The notes: generated by a model not told the origin, from the sequence alone. A DNA stretch of 64,000 nt from Larkinella insperata (GCF_026248825.1 NZ_CP110973.1:4547501-4611500); one strand, 5' to 3'; shown: positions 18,157 through 27,963, numbered from the stretch's first letter. Numbers and translations: made by a program.

Positions 18157-18190
18157 TTGGTTAATTCATCAACAATGTTTAATATCTTCG
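18157..18190 (+). promoter_or_regulatory. promoter candidate for the response regulator/kinase pair
   Basis: TTG (18157-18159) and TATCTTCG (18183-18190) are separated by 23 nt, slightly longer than the 20 nt seen at better sites. TATCTTCG is one base off TAnnTTTG. It lies 32 nt before the ATG at 18222. Confidence 0.4.
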
Positions 18191-18221
18191 CAGAGAATAC
18201 CCTACACGTCCATCTCCTAGT

Positions 18222-18623
18222 ATGAAAGAACCCGTTACTTGTTTCTTAATTGACGACGATGAAGATGATCAGGAGCTTTTTGCGCTGGCCCTAAAAAAAG
18301 TTGACCCGAGCCTGACTTGTGTGGTCGCTGATGATTGCGGGGAAGCGTTGAAGAAACTGCGTCAGGAAGAGAATTTCTTGCCCCACTATATTTTTCTGGA
18401 TTTGAACATGCCCCGGATGCACGGGAAACAGTGCCTGGTTGAGCTGAAAAAAATTGCCCGGATCGAACACATCCCGATCATTATTTATTCGACATCCTCG
18501 GAGCCGAAAGACATTCAGGAAACCAAAGCGCTGGGTGCTTCGGATTTTCTGACCAAGCCTCCGCTGATTTCAACCCTGACGACCCGATTGGCAAATCTGC
18601 TGCTGGATCGGCCAATGGCCTGA
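18222..18623 (+). CDS. single-domain response regulator (Rcp1/CheY-like)
   Basis: 133 residues, one receiver domain and nothing else. Acidic pocket TCFLIDDDEDDQELF, phosphoacceptor Asp in IFLDLNMPRMHG, conserved Ser/Thr in IIIYSTSSEPKD and Lys in DFLTKPP. Long variant of the motif with MPRM is typical of Rcp1-like regulators that pair with PAS or phytochrome kinases. The gene lies 11 nt before the PAS kinase gene, so it is almost certainly the partner of that kinase. No DNA-binding output, so signalling is by phosphotransfer or protein contact. Confidence 0.9.
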   Translation: MKEPVTCFLIDDDEDDQELFALALKKVDPSLTCVVADDCGEALKKLRQEENFLPHYIFLDLNMPRMHGKQCLVELKKIARIEHIPIIIYSTSSEPKDIQETKALGASDFLTKPPLISTLTTRLANLLLDRPMA

Positions 18624-18634
18624 ATCTACTTTTC

Positions 18635-21055
18635 ATGGAAACACATACCCTTCAACCGATCTACCGATTTCTGGCCAGCGGTGGTGAAATGGGGCAGTTG
18701 ATTCGCACGGTTGACTGGTCGACGAATCCGCTGGGACCCATCGAGCGCTGGCCGCAAAGCCTGCGCACCACCCTAAGCCTTATTCTCCATTCCAAGTTCC
18801 CCATGTTTCTGTTCTGGGGACCCGAACGGATCTGTTTTTACAACGATGCCTACCGGCCCAGTCTGGGAGAGATTGGCAAGCACCCCACGGCCCTGGGGCA
18901 ACGGGCCGTGGACCTCTGGCCGGAAATCTGGTCGACCATTGAGCCCTTGATAAGCCAGATCATGGCGGGCGGGGAAGCCACCTGGAACGAAGATCAACGG
19001 TTTTCGATCTACCGCAACGGCCAGCTCGAAGAAACGTATTGGACCTACAGTTACAGCCCGGTGCACGATGAATCCGGCGCCGTAGGCGGGGTGTTGGCGA
19101 CCTGCACGGAAACAACGGAAAAGGTTACCAACCTCAAAGGCATCGCCGAAAGCAAAGACCAGTTGATGTTTGCCATTGACGCGGCCGAACTCGGAACGTG
19201 GGACCTGAATCCGGAAACCAACCGATTTACGGGCAACGACCGGCTGAAGTCGTGGTTTGGCTTGGCTCCTGATGCGGAAATAGAACTACCGCTGGCCCTG
19301 GCAACCATTGCCGATGAAGACCGTCAACGGGTGATTGAAGCCATTGAAACGGCTTTGCAGCCGTCTTCCGGTGGGAATTACGCCATCGAATACACCATCG
19401 TTAATCCCGCTGATCAACGAAAGCGCCGGGTGAAAGCCAAAGGGAAAGCTGTTTTCGACGACGCCGGAAAGGCCGTTCGCTTCAACGGCACCTTGCAGGA
19501 CTACACCGAAGAGTATCGGGCGGGCGAAGAACAGCAAAAGCTGATGACGCTGGTTGAAAACAGCGTCGATCTGATGTCGGTGCTGGGGCTGGACGGCCGG
19601 AACACGTACATCAACAAAGCCGGGCGGGAATTGCTGGGGATTGATGACGATCAGGACGTTACGCAGGTTCCGATTGCGGACCTTCACACGCCGGAACAGT
19701 TGGAATTTGTTAGTTCCCAAATCCTGCCGACGGTGATGACAACCGGCCGCTGGTCGGGGCAGTTTGCCGCCCGAAACCGCAAGACGGGCGAAATCATTCC
19801 GCTGTACAACAACTGCCTCCGGATTGACGACCGGCTGACGGGGCAACCGCTGGCCGTTGGCGCCGTAATGCGGGATTTACGGCCCGAAAACACGACCAAA
19901 AAGGCGCTGGAAGAAAGCCGCGAGCAATTTCGGCTGCTGGCCGATTTCATGCCGCAGTTCGTCTGGGCGGCCCAGCCGTCGGGTGCCCTGAATTATTTCA
20001 ACCAGTCGGTGTACAATTTTTCCGGGTTATCGGCCGAAGACGTCCAGCGTCACAACTGGCTGCGGCTGGTGCATCCCGACGAACGGCAGGCTACCGTTGA
20101 TGCCTGGATGAACAGCGTGAAAACGGGCGAAAGCTTTGTGTTTCAGCACCGGTTTCGGCGGAACGACGGCGAATACCGCTGGCAGTTGAGCCGCGCCGTG
20201 CCGATGAAAAACAGTGAGGGCGTCATTCAGTGGTGGATTGGAACCAGCACCGACATCGACGACCAGAAAAAAGTGGCCGACGAACTGGAACAAATGGTGC
20301 AGCAGCGCACCCTCGAGCTCCACAGCAGCAACCAGGAACTGATCAAAACCAACCACGAGCTGGAGCAGTTTGCCTACATCGCCAGCCACGATTTGCAGGA
20401 GCCGCTGCGTAAGATTCAGTCGTTTTCCGAACTGCTTCACCTCAACCTGACGGATCGCGAGATGTCGGGGCAGTATTTAAACAAAATCAGTACGTCGGCC
20501 CAGCGCATGGGGGAGCTAATCAAGTCGGTGCTGAACTATTCCCGCCTGTCGAACACCGCCGAGCGCTTCGTGGAAACCGATCTGAATCAGATTCTGGCGG
20601 GAGTGGAGTCGGACTTTGAGCTTATGATTGAACAGAAAGGGGCCGTAATCCGGCGGTCGAATCTGCCGGTGGTGGAAGGCATTCCAATGCACCTGAGCCA
20701 GCTCTTTTCAAACCTGATCGGCAACTCCCTGAAGTTTTCGGCGACCGAGCCCGTTATTGAAATCACCTCCCAGTCTCTGTCAGCCGAGGAGGTAGCGCAG
20801 ATCCAGGGCCTTCGAATGGACCTTCCGTACGTCTACATCCGGGTGAAAGACAACGGAATTGGTTTTGAGCAGGAATACGCCGAGCGGGTTTTTACGATTT
20901 TCCAGCGGTTGAACCACACGAAGTCTTACAGCGGAACCGGAATTGGTCTGGCGCTCTGCCGAAAAATTGTCGAGAACCACTCCGGGAAAATTACGGCAGA
21001 AAGCGAACTGGGCAACGGGGCGGCTTTCCACATTTACCTGCCGGTGAAGCGGTAA
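18635..21055 (+). CDS. multi-PAS sensor histidine kinase, soluble
   Basis: 806 residues, no TM helix. Four PAS-type modules: about 40-165 (FPMFLFWGPERICFYNDAYR), about 165-295 (IDAAELGTWDLNPETN), about 300-420 (LVENSVDLMSVLGLDG) and about 425-550 (FMPQFVWAAQPSGALNYFN, with the PAC DGEYRWQLSRAVPM). A short coiled coil leads to the HisKA H-box FAYIASHDLQEPLRKIQSF, and the ATPase domain has N-box FSNLIGNSLKFS, G1 VKDNGIGFE and G2 SGTGIGLALC. The ASHDLQEPL H-box is that of bacteriophytochrome-like kinases paired with Rcp1 regulators, matching its upstream neighbour. Ligand or light cofactor cannot be told; no GAF/PHY is present. Confidence 0.9.
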   Translation: METHTLQPIYRFLASGGEMGQLIRTVDWSTNPLGPIERWPQSLRTTLSLILHSKFPMFLFWGPERICFYNDAYRPSLGEIGKHPTALGQRAVDLWPEIWSTIEPLISQIMAGGEATWNEDQRFSIYRNGQLEETYWTYSYSPVHDESGAVGGVLATCTETTEKVTNLKGIAESKDQLMFAIDAAELGTWDLNPETNRFTGNDRLKSWFGLAPDAEIELPLALATIADEDRQRVIEAIETALQPSSGGNYAIEYTIVNPADQRKRRVKAKGKAVFDDAGKAVRFNGTLQDYTEEYRAGEEQQKLMTLVENSVDLMSVLGLDGRNTYINKAGRELLGIDDDQDVTQVPIADLHTPEQLEFVSSQILPTVMTTGRWSGQFAARNRKTGEIIPLYNNCLRIDDRLTGQPLAVGAVMRDLRPENTTKKALEESREQFRLLADFMPQFVWAAQPSGALNYFNQSVYNFSGLSAEDVQRHNWLRLVHPDERQATVDAWMNSVKTGESFVFQHRFRRNDGEYRWQLSRAVPMKNSEGVIQWWIGTSTDIDDQKKVADELEQMVQQRTLELHSSNQELIKTNHELEQFAYIASHDLQEPLRKIQSFSELLHLNLTDREMSGQYLNKISTSAQRMGELIKSVLNYSRLSNTAERFVETDLNQILAGVESDFELMIEQKGAVIRRSNLPVVEGIPMHLSQLFSNLIGNSLKFSATEPVIEITSQSLSAEEVAQIQGLRMDLPYVYIRVKDNGIGFEQEYAERVFTIFQRLNHTKSYSGTGIGLALCRKIVENHSGKITAESELGNGAAFHIYLPVKR

Positions 21056-21125
21056 CAGAGGGCATCCGGTTGACGGTGCTGGAAGCGACAAACCCCGCCC
21101 GCCGTAAGCCGTATGCCCTCAACCG

Positions 21126-22271
21126 TTATTGAAGCAATTCACTGATTTTCTTGCTGAGTTCGGCCCCGCGAAGGTTGCGGGCAATGATTTTACCCGTGGG
21201 ATCGAGCAGGAAGTTGGCCGGCACGCTATTGACGCCGTACTGCTGGGCTACTTCGTTTTTCCAGCCTTTCAGGTCGCTCACGTGCGCCCAGGTGAGCCGG
21301 TCTTTGTGGATGGCGGTAAGCCAGTTTTGCCGGTTGTTGTCGAGCGATACCGAGAAAATCGTAAAGTTTTTGTCTTTGAACGTTTTGAACGTTTTCACCA
21401 GGTTCGGATTTTCTTCCCGGCAGGGGCCGCACCAGCTCGCCCAGAAATCAACCAGCACGTATTTGCCTTTAAAAGACGATAGCTTCACGACGTTGCCCAG
21501 CGTATCGGTTTGCGCGAAATCCGGGGCCATTTTACCCACGTTCAGCCGGTTCATCACGTCGATTTGCTGCCGGAAAAACTGAGCCTGCAACGACTTGCCA
21601 ATCGGCATCCTTTCGAGTCGGGTAAGCATACTATCCGCGCCCGCCAAATCGTTCATGCTGATCAGAACGCCCAGCACGTTAACACTGGCCGCGTTGTTGG
21701 GGTGAGCCGCAATAAAGTTTTTAAACCGGATCTGATCCTGCTTTACGGTTTCTTCGCGCTCTTGCAGGGCTGCCTGCATCGCGGCCGCGTCGTTGACGGC
21801 ACTGGCGTTGCCGTATTTGAGTTCGGCCCGCTTATACCGGTTGGTAATGGCCGTATCCGTCATCATCTTTTCCAGCTTCTGCCGCAGGTTTTCTTCTTTC
21901 GAGCCGGTTATTTTTAGGGCCCAGAGCGAGTCGGCGTTCCCCCGGATCGTGATGGGGGCGTTTTCCAGGTAGAAGTACTGCCGACCGGGTTTGCCCTCCA
22001 CGCTCAGGCCGTAAAATGCCACTTCGTCGAGCTTGCCCCTGAACGTAAACTGCCCTTTGGCGTTGGCCGTGGCGGTGTCGGACTGTTGCTTGGTTTTGTA
22101 AAAGGAGTTTTCGGTCAGGATGATTTTTCGATTGGCGGCATTTTTCAGCGCGCCAGAAATCACGTATCCGCCCGGCGTTGGCTGACCCGCCGTTTTCCTG
22201 ACGGCTTTGGATTGCGAATACCCCACAACGGCCAGCGATAACAGGATAGGAGTGAAGAAGAGAAGTTTCAT
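21126..22271 (-). CDS. TlpA-type thiol-disulfide oxidoreductase with DUF4369 domain
   Basis: 381 residues. Sec signal peptide (LLFFTPILLSLAVVGYSQ), a DUF4369 beta domain at about 35-140 (YVISGALKNAANRKIIL, GKPGRQYFYLENAPITIRG), a helical linker, then a thioredoxin fold from about 245 with active site FWASWCGPCREENP. Periplasmic; the family reduces disulfides, for instance in cytochrome c maturation or extracytoplasmic protein folding, and is expanded in Bacteroidetes. Cis-Pro segment VNSVPANFLLDPTGKI is intact. Divergent to the M48 protease gene; its own -7 element is at 22341-22334. Confidence 0.9.
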   Translation of the reverse strand: MKLLFFTPILLSLAVVGYSQSKAVRKTAGQPTPGGYVISGALKNAANRKIILTENSFYKTKQQSDTATANAKGQFTFRGKLDEVAFYGLSVEGKPGRQYFYLENAPITIRGNADSLWALKITGSKEENLRQKLEKMMTDTAITNRYKRAELKYGNASAVNDAAAMQAALQEREETVKQDQIRFKNFIAAHPNNAASVNVLGVLISMNDLAGADSMLTRLERMPIGKSLQAQFFRQQIDVMNRLNVGKMAPDFAQTDTLGNVVKLSSFKGKYVLVDFWASWCGPCREENPNLVKTFKTFKDKNFTIFSVSLDNNRQNWLTAIHKDRLTWAHVSDLKGWKNEVAQQYGVNSVPANFLLDPTGKIIARNLRGAELSKKISELLQ

Positions 22272-22333
22272 ACTTGAGCGATTTAAGGCACTTTTGGGCT
22301 ACAGTGCGGGCAAAATGCCTGACAGTGTACGTA

Positions 22334-22341
22334 CAAAGATA
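22334..22341 (-). promoter_or_regulatory. -7 element TATCTTTG for the TlpA gene
   Basis: Minus-strand TATCTTTG (22341-22334) is a perfect TAnnTTTG match 62 nt ahead of the ATG. At 20 nt upstream the triplet is CTG rather than TTG; a TTTTG lies 24 nt upstream. Confidence 0.5.
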
Positions 22342-22515
22342 AGCCGATTTGCCGTATAAATCAGTCAAAATTTACGCAGGGCAATTGACAGAAGGCAAAC
22401 AAAACGGGGTAGGTTGATAGTTCTAAGGCGTAAGGCGCCGTCTTTTTGTTGTCAGTCCGGGCAATGGAAAGGCCGTTGTCGAAACAACATACTGTCAACC
22501 ATCTCACACAAAGCC

Positions 22516-23985
22516 ATGAATCAGAGGAATTCATTTGGGTACCGCGCGCTCGCTCTGAGTGTGCTGCTCGGGTTTTCGGCCTGCTCTCGGAATCCGGTCA
22601 CCGGGAAGCGCGAACTATCATTGATGTCGACCGAACAGGAAATTGCCGTCGGTAAAGAATCGCATCCGTCGGTTGTCGCCAGCATGGGGCTGTACGACGA
22701 CAAAAAACTAAATGATTTTATCAACCAGAAGGGCAAGGCGATGGCCCAGATCTCGCACCGCCCCAACTTGCCGTACCAGTTTTACATTGTCGATTCGCCG
22801 GTGGTGAATGCTTTTGCGGTGCCGGGCGGCTACGTTTACTTCACGCGGGGCATCATGGCCCACTTCAACAACGAAGCGGAGTTTGCCGGGGTGCTGGGCC
22901 ACGAGATCGGGCACATCACGGCCCGGCATTCGGCGCGGCAGCAAACCGGTCAGTTGCTTGGAACCCTCGGTATGATCGGCGGGGCCATCCTGGTGCCGCA
23001 GCTGGGCCAGAATCTGGACGCGCTTCAGCAGGGCCTGCAGGTTTTTATGCTCAAGTACAGCCGCGATCACGAGTCGGAATCGGACAAAATCGGCGTTGAA
23101 TACTCGAGCAAAATCGGCTACGATGCGCACCAGATGGCGAACTTCTTCTCCACCATCAAACGCATTTCCGACAACGCCGGCCAGCAGGTGCCGGATTTCC
23201 TGTCGACCCACCCCGATCCGGCTAACCGCAATACCAAGGTGAACCAGATGGCCACCGCCTACCAGCAGCAGAACAAAGGCAATTATCAGGTGGAACGGGA
23301 TCGGTATCTGCGCATGATCGACGGAATCCTGTACGGCGAAGACCCCCGGCAGGGTTTTGTCGAAAATGACATGTTTTACCATCCGGAGCTGCGCTTTCAG
23401 TTTCCGGTGCCCAAAGGCTGGCAGCACCAGAACTCGCCCTCGCAGTTTCAGATGGCGCCCAAAGACGGCAAGTCGGCCATGATTCTGATGCTGGCCAAAG
23501 GCAACAACCTCGACGAAGCCGCCAAGACCCTGGCGCAGGAACTGAGTTTGAACGTACTGGAAAGCCAGCGCACCACCATCAACGGCAACCCGGCCTACGT
23601 ACTGATTTCGCGGCAACAGGCGCAGCAACAGCAGGGCCAGCAGCAAGATCCCCGGACGGCCCTCCAGATCGGCACCTGGCTAATTCAGTACAACAACGCC
23701 ATATACGCCCTGCACGGTCTGGCGGCCGCCAACGATTTTGAGGGCGCTTACCGGTCGTTTCGACCGGTGGCTGAAAACTTTCGGGCGCTGACCGATTCGG
23801 AGAAAATCAACCGTAAACCCGAGCGCGTTCAGGTCAAAGCGGTACCGCGGGACGGAACGTTCAAAGACGCCATGAGTGCGTTGGGAATGCCCGCCAACCG
23901 GCTGGAAGAACTGGGCGTACTCAACAGCCTGCGGCCCAACGACAGGGTAGCGCGGGGCTCGCTGATCAAAATTATCGAGCGCTAA
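22516..23985 (+). CDS. M48-family metalloprotease lipoprotein
   Basis: 489 residues from ATG 22516; the upstream part of the frame lacks a leader, whereas this start gives a lipoprotein signal ending in GFSAC. Zinc site HEIGH at 129-133 (LGHEIGHITARHSARQ), with the third ligand Glu further on in DHESESDKIG. Periplasmic/outer-membrane BepA/LoiP-like peptidase involved in outer-membrane protein quality control in characterised relatives. A second half of about 190 residues (FQFPVPKGWQHQNSPSQFQM onward) and a C-terminal LysM-like tail (RDGTFKDAMSALGMPANRLE... RVARGSLIKII) fit the long Bacteroidetes version that may bind envelope components. Confidence 0.9.
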   Translation: MNQRNSFGYRALALSVLLGFSACSRNPVTGKRELSLMSTEQEIAVGKESHPSVVASMGLYDDKKLNDFINQKGKAMAQISHRPNLPYQFYIVDSPVVNAFAVPGGYVYFTRGIMAHFNNEAEFAGVLGHEIGHITARHSARQQTGQLLGTLGMIGGAILVPQLGQNLDALQQGLQVFMLKYSRDHESESDKIGVEYSSKIGYDAHQMANFFSTIKRISDNAGQQVPDFLSTHPDPANRNTKVNQMATAYQQQNKGNYQVERDRYLRMIDGILYGEDPRQGFVENDMFYHPELRFQFPVPKGWQHQNSPSQFQMAPKDGKSAMILMLAKGNNLDEAAKTLAQELSLNVLESQRTTINGNPAYVLISRQQAQQQQGQQQDPRTALQIGTWLIQYNNAIYALHGLAAANDFEGAYRSFRPVAENFRALTDSEKINRKPERVQVKAVPRDGTFKDAMSALGMPANRLEELGVLNSLRPNDRVARGSLIKIIER

Positions 23986-24006
23986 GGCCGAAAACGGTTC
24001 ATTGGG

Positions 24007-24039
24007 TTTGGTGATATCGGGCAAGATGCCGTATTTTCA
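24007..24039 (+). promoter_or_regulatory. promoter candidate for the clan-D glycosidase gene
   Basis: TTTG (24007-24010), 21-nt spacer, TATTTTCA (24032-24039). The -7 box has one or two departures from TAnnTTTG. Located 28 nt before the ATG at 24067. Confidence 0.4.
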
Positions 24040-24066
24040 AGACTTCACCCGGACTTCCCTAACCCA

Positions 24067-26259
24067 ATGAACCTTAAAATCTTATCGCTTCTTGGCTGCC
24101 TGCTGTCTTCTCCTGGCTTTTCGCAGCAGCAACCACTGCCCGTCTACCAGCCCGCGGCTTTCAACGGCGATTGGCTGGTCAATTCCGTTCCCCAAAAAGC
24201 CGGTATCTACCAGGCCAACCAGGGGAAAGAACTGGTGCTGGCGAACGGTTTGCTGATTCGCCGGTTTCGCGTTAGTCCCAATCTGGCAACGGTTGATTAC
24301 CGCAATCTGACCACCAGCGAACAGTTTATCCGGTCCGTGAAACCGGAAGCCTTTGTGGTGCTGAACGGGAAGAAATACCGGGTTGGCGGGCTGGAAGGAC
24401 AGAAAGAACACGCGTACCTGAAGGAAGAGTGGCTGGACGGACTGCAAACCAATCCCACCGATTTTCAGTACAGGAGCTTTCGGACCTCGGCCCTCAAACC
24501 AAGCCTGACCACGCAATCCCGGACCTGGACCATGAACCCGAATCCGCCGACCGGCCAGGAGTTGCAACTCCTTTTTACGGCCCGCCAACCGGAATTGCAG
24601 GGCGTGGAAGTAACGGTGCATTACGCGCTGTACGACCGCATTCCGACGCTTTGCAAATGGGTAACGATCGACAACAAGAGCGGTAAACCGGTCCGCATCG
24701 ATCAGGTGGTCAACGAAGTGCTGGCGACGCCGGAAGAGGAATCGGCGGTGGTGGGCAAGCCCGATCAGATGAAGAAACCGCAGCGGATCTACATCGAAAA
24801 CAACTTTGCGTTCAACAACGCCATGCGGTATGATCTGTCGGATCAGGCCACGCACTGGAAAACCGATTCGCTGTACACCTCGCAGGTGAACTACTACCTG
24901 GACACCCCCTGTCTGCTGGAAGTGTACCCCACGCAGGGCGTCGGCATCGATCTCGAACCGAATCAGACGTATGTGTCCATCCGCAGCTACGAACTGCTGC
25001 TGGATTCGTACGACCGTGAACGCAACGGTCTGGCCCGGCGGAAATTCTACCGAACCGTTGCCCCCTGGACGAGCCAGAACCCGATTTTTATGCACCTCAT
25101 CAGCACCGACCCGGCGGTGGTCCGGAATGTAATTGATCAGTGCGCCGAAACGGGGTACGAAATGGTCATTCTGAGCTTTGGCAGCGGATTGAACATGGAA
25201 GATGTGGGGGACGCCAACATCCGTAAGTTTAAAGAACTGGCCGATTATGCGCATTCCAAAAAGATTCTGATCGGCGGGTATTCGCTGTTCAGCAGCCGCC
25301 GGATCGACGACGAAACCGACGTGATCGACCCCAAAACCGGCTTGCCTGACAAGGGCGCTTTTTTCGGTCATGCGCCCTGTCTGGCCAGCGCCTGGGGCAT
25401 TGCGTACCTCGCCAAGCTAAAGAAATTCATCACCGAAACGGGGTTTGATTTGCTGGAACACGACGGCCCTTATCCGGGCGATGTCTGCGCATCAACCAGG
25501 CACCCCGGCCATAAGGGGCTGCACGATTCGCAGTGGGTGCAGATGGAAATGCAGAAAGGCTTGTACCGGTTTCTGAGCGAAAAAGGCGTGTATATCAACG
25601 CGCCCGACTGGTACTTTCTGGACGGAACGCACAAAATTGCGGTCGGCTACCGGGAGGTAAATTTTTCGTTGTCGCGGGAGCAGCAGAAAATTCTGAACCG
25701 GCAGAACATTTACGACGGAACCTGGGAGAAAACGCCGTCGATGGGCTGGGGCTTTGTGCCGCTGACCAAATACCAGGGCGGGGGACCGGAAGCCGTATTG
25801 GAACCACTCAGTGAGCACCTGACGGATTACGAACAACTGATGATGCAGTATTACGGCGCGGGCGTTCAGGCCTGTTACCGCGGCCCCCGGCTCTACGACA
25901 CCGAAGAGACGAAGCAGACTGTCAAAAATGTCATCGATTGGTATAAGAAATACCGCCCAATTCTGAACTCCGACATCATCCACCTCCGGCGGGCCGACGG
26001 TCGGGATTGGGACGGTATCCTGCACGTCAATTCGTCGCTCAAAGAAAAGGGGCTGGCGATGCTTTACAACCCGCTGAAAACCAAAGCTACGAAGACCATC
26101 AAGTTGCCGCTGTACTACACCGGTCTGCGCGATACCGCATTCATCCGGGTGGGCGAGGGCAAGGCCCGTTCGTATCCGCTGAACCGACAGTATGAAGCCG
26201 AAATTACAATTGAACTGGCGCCCGAGAGCTATCAATGGCTCGTTGTGGAGGGAAAATAA
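24067..26259 (+). CDS. exported alpha-galactosidase-like glycoside hydrolase (GH36/clan-D type)
   Basis: 730 residues with a signal peptide (LKILSLLGCLLSSPGFSQ). N-terminal beta-sandwich about 30-330 carries family-like segments (RNLTTSEQFIRSVKPEAFV, YDRIPTLCKWVTIDNKSG). The barrel from about 350 shows FMHLISTDPAVVRNVIDQC and the likely nucleophile Asp in LLEHDGPYPGD, then HDSQWVQMEMQKGLYRFL. A C-terminal beta domain (IKLPLYYTGLRDTAFIRVGE) ends the protein. The arrangement matches GH36/GH97-neighbouring alpha-galactosidase-like enzymes of Bacteroidetes; specificity is not certain. The Old Yellow Enzyme gene follows after about 70 bp. Confidence 0.75.
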   Translation: MNLKILSLLGCLLSSPGFSQQQPLPVYQPAAFNGDWLVNSVPQKAGIYQANQGKELVLANGLLIRRFRVSPNLATVDYRNLTTSEQFIRSVKPEAFVVLNGKKYRVGGLEGQKEHAYLKEEWLDGLQTNPTDFQYRSFRTSALKPSLTTQSRTWTMNPNPPTGQELQLLFTARQPELQGVEVTVHYALYDRIPTLCKWVTIDNKSGKPVRIDQVVNEVLATPEEESAVVGKPDQMKKPQRIYIENNFAFNNAMRYDLSDQATHWKTDSLYTSQVNYYLDTPCLLEVYPTQGVGIDLEPNQTYVSIRSYELLLDSYDRERNGLARRKFYRTVAPWTSQNPIFMHLISTDPAVVRNVIDQCAETGYEMVILSFGSGLNMEDVGDANIRKFKELADYAHSKKILIGGYSLFSSRRIDDETDVIDPKTGLPDKGAFFGHAPCLASAWGIAYLAKLKKFITETGFDLLEHDGPYPGDVCASTRHPGHKGLHDSQWVQMEMQKGLYRFLSEKGVYINAPDWYFLDGTHKIAVGYREVNFSLSREQQKILNRQNIYDGTWEKTPSMGWGFVPLTKYQGGGPEAVLEPLSEHLTDYEQLMMQYYGAGVQACYRGPRLYDTEETKQTVKNVIDWYKKYRPILNSDIIHLRRADGRDWDGILHVNSSLKEKGLAMLYNPLKTKATKTIKLPLYYTGLRDTAFIRVGEGKARSYPLNRQYEAEITIELAPESYQWLVVEGK

Positions 26260-26332
26260 CGTGCTCCGTCGGTGGGTTTCTGAACTCCTTTCCCGGGCCG
26301 GTGGTTACCCCAATGACCTTATAACATCCATT

Positions 26333-27397
26333 ATGCCTGATTTATTTAGTCCGATAACCATACGAAGCATTCCGTTCCGAAACCGCATTGTGGTGTCGCC
26401 CATGTGTCAGTATTCCAGCGAAGACGGGTTTGCCAACGACTGGCACCTGGTTCACCTGGGCAGCCGGGCCGTGGGCGGAGCGGGCCTGATCATCACCGAA
26501 GCCACGGCGGTTTCGCCCGAGGGCCGGATTTCGCCTGACGACCTGGGCATCTGGAAAGACGAGCATATTGCCAATCTCAAACGCATCACGGCTTTTCTGG
26601 AAGCTCACGGAGCGGTGCCGGGCATCCAACTGGCTCATGCCGGACGGAAGGCCAGCCACAACCGGCCCTGGGACGGCGGAAAAATGATTGCCCCGGACGC
26701 CGAACGCGGTTGGCAAACCGTAGCGCCCAGCCCAATACCGTTTGTTCCCGCCGAAACCAAACCGCTGGAACTCGACGCCGACGGGATCGAGAAAGTCTAC
26801 GCTGATTTTGTGGCCGCCACCCGCCGGGCGCTGGAAGCCGGCTTTAAAGTGATTGAGCTGCACGGTGCGCACGGCTATTTGCTCCACGAATTTTTGTCGC
26901 CGTTGAGTAACCAGCGGACCGACCAGTACGGCGGGTCGTTTGAAAACCGCATTCGTTTTTTGCTGGAATTGCTCGAACGGGTGCAAACCGTCTGGCCGAA
27001 AGAGTATCCCCTGTTCGTCCGCATTTCGGCAACCGACTGGACCGAAGGCGGCTGGACGGCGGAGGATTCCGTGGCTTTGGCCGCGATACTGAAAGAGAAA
27101 GGCGTTGATGCCATCGACTGCTCGACCGGGGGCAACGTGGCGGGGGCCAAAATTCCGCTCGGACCGGGTTATCAGGTGCAGTTTGCCGAAAAGGTAAAAA
27201 AAGAAGCCGGTATCCTGACCGGCGCTGTTGGACTGATCACTACGGCCGAACAGGCCAACGAAATCATTACGAGCGGTCAGGCCGATTTTGTTTTGCTGGC
27301 CCGCGAATTCCTGCGTGACCCGTACTTCCCCATTCATGCCGCGCAGGAACTGGGTGCGGAAATGAAATGGCCGTCGCAATACGAGCGGGCAAAATAA
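26333..27397 (+). CDS. NADH:flavin oxidoreductase, YqjM-type Old Yellow Enzyme
   Basis: 354 residues from ATG 26333. The frame extends upstream into the glycosidase end but lacks homology there; MPDLFSPITIRSIPFRNRIV is the normal N-terminus of this family. FMN-barrel motifs: SPMCQYSSEDG with the Cys that tunes flavin redox in thermophilic-like OYEs, ATAVSPEGRIS, QLAHAGRKAS, LHGAHGYLLHEFLSPLSNQR with the His pair that binds substrate, and RISATDWTEGG. Cytoplasmic ene-reductase acting on activated C=C bonds with NAD(P)H. Ends before a strong intrinsic terminator. Confidence 0.92.
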   Translation: MPDLFSPITIRSIPFRNRIVVSPMCQYSSEDGFANDWHLVHLGSRAVGGAGLIITEATAVSPEGRISPDDLGIWKDEHIANLKRITAFLEAHGAVPGIQLAHAGRKASHNRPWDGGKMIAPDAERGWQTVAPSPIPFVPAETKPLELDADGIEKVYADFVAATRRALEAGFKVIELHGAHGYLLHEFLSPLSNQRTDQYGGSFENRIRFLLELLERVQTVWPKEYPLFVRISATDWTEGGWTAEDSVALAAILKEKGVDAIDCSTGGNVAGAKIPLGPGYQVQFAEKVKKEAGILTGAVGLITTAEQANEIITSGQADFVLLAREFLRDPYFPIHAAQELGAEMKWPSQYERAK

Positions 27398-27413
27398 AGA
27401 ACAACGACTCATC

Positions 27414-27462
27414 CGCAGCAGGGTGATTTCGATCTGTACGAAATCGCCCTGCTGCGTTTTTT
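27414..27462 (+). terminator. Rho-independent terminator after the OYE gene
   Basis: Arms 27414-27431 and 27439-27456 (CGCAGCAGGGTGATTTCG and its complement) pair at 17 of 18 positions with a 7-nt loop, followed by six T. It also faces the convergent VOC gene stop at 27461. Confidence 0.9.
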
Positions 27463-27946
27463 ACGCCGACAAGCGCAGCAGCGCATCCAGATCCAGCGGG
27501 TGCGTGAACATTTCAAGGGAACCGTCGGATTTTTGCGGCCACTCTTCACGCGGACGATCCCAGTACAGTTCGACGCCGTTCTGGTCGGGGTCGTTGAGGT
27601 AAATCGCTTCCGAAACGCCGTGGTCCGAAGCACCCGTGATGGGGTATTTTGCTTCGACGAGCCGCCGGAACGCGACGGACAAATCCCGGCGCGTGGGGTA
27701 CAGAATGGCGGTATGAAACAGCCCGGCGCTGCGGACGGGGGCCGGTGGTCCGTTCTTGCTGTACCAGGTGTTCAGCCCAATGTGGTGATGATAGCCCCCC
27801 GCGGAAATAAAGGCGGCATCTTTGCCGTACGTAGTGATGAGGGTAAAACCCAGCAGATCGCAGTAAAACGCCAGCGAGCGTTCCAGATCGGCGACTTTCA
27901 GATGAATGTGGCCGATGCGGGTGTTGTCCGGAATGGTGTACGTCAT
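27461..27946 (-). CDS. VOC-superfamily (glyoxalase/extradiol dioxygenase-like) protein
   Basis: 161 residues: one and a half vicinal-oxygen-chelate modules. Start IGHIHLKVADLERSLAFYCDLLG is the classic first beta-alpha-beta unit with metal His; the second shows FHTAILYPTRRDLSVAFRRL and a Glu ligand in LNDPDQNGVELYWDRP. Resembles the N-terminal half of Bacillus CatE-like catechol 2,3-dioxygenases, but the catalytic fate is uncertain for such a short form. It follows the DinB gene by 17 nt, so both are probably co-transcribed. Confidence 0.85.
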   Translation of the reverse strand: MTYTIPDNTRIGHIHLKVADLERSLAFYCDLLGFTLITTYGKDAAFISAGGYHHHIGLNTWYSKNGPPAPVRSAGLFHTAILYPTRRDLSVAFRRLVEAKYPITGASDHGVSEAIYLNDPDQNGVELYWDRPREEWPQKSDGSLEMFTHPLDLDALLRLSA

Positions 27947-27963
27947 GGTGGTTGATGGTCGGT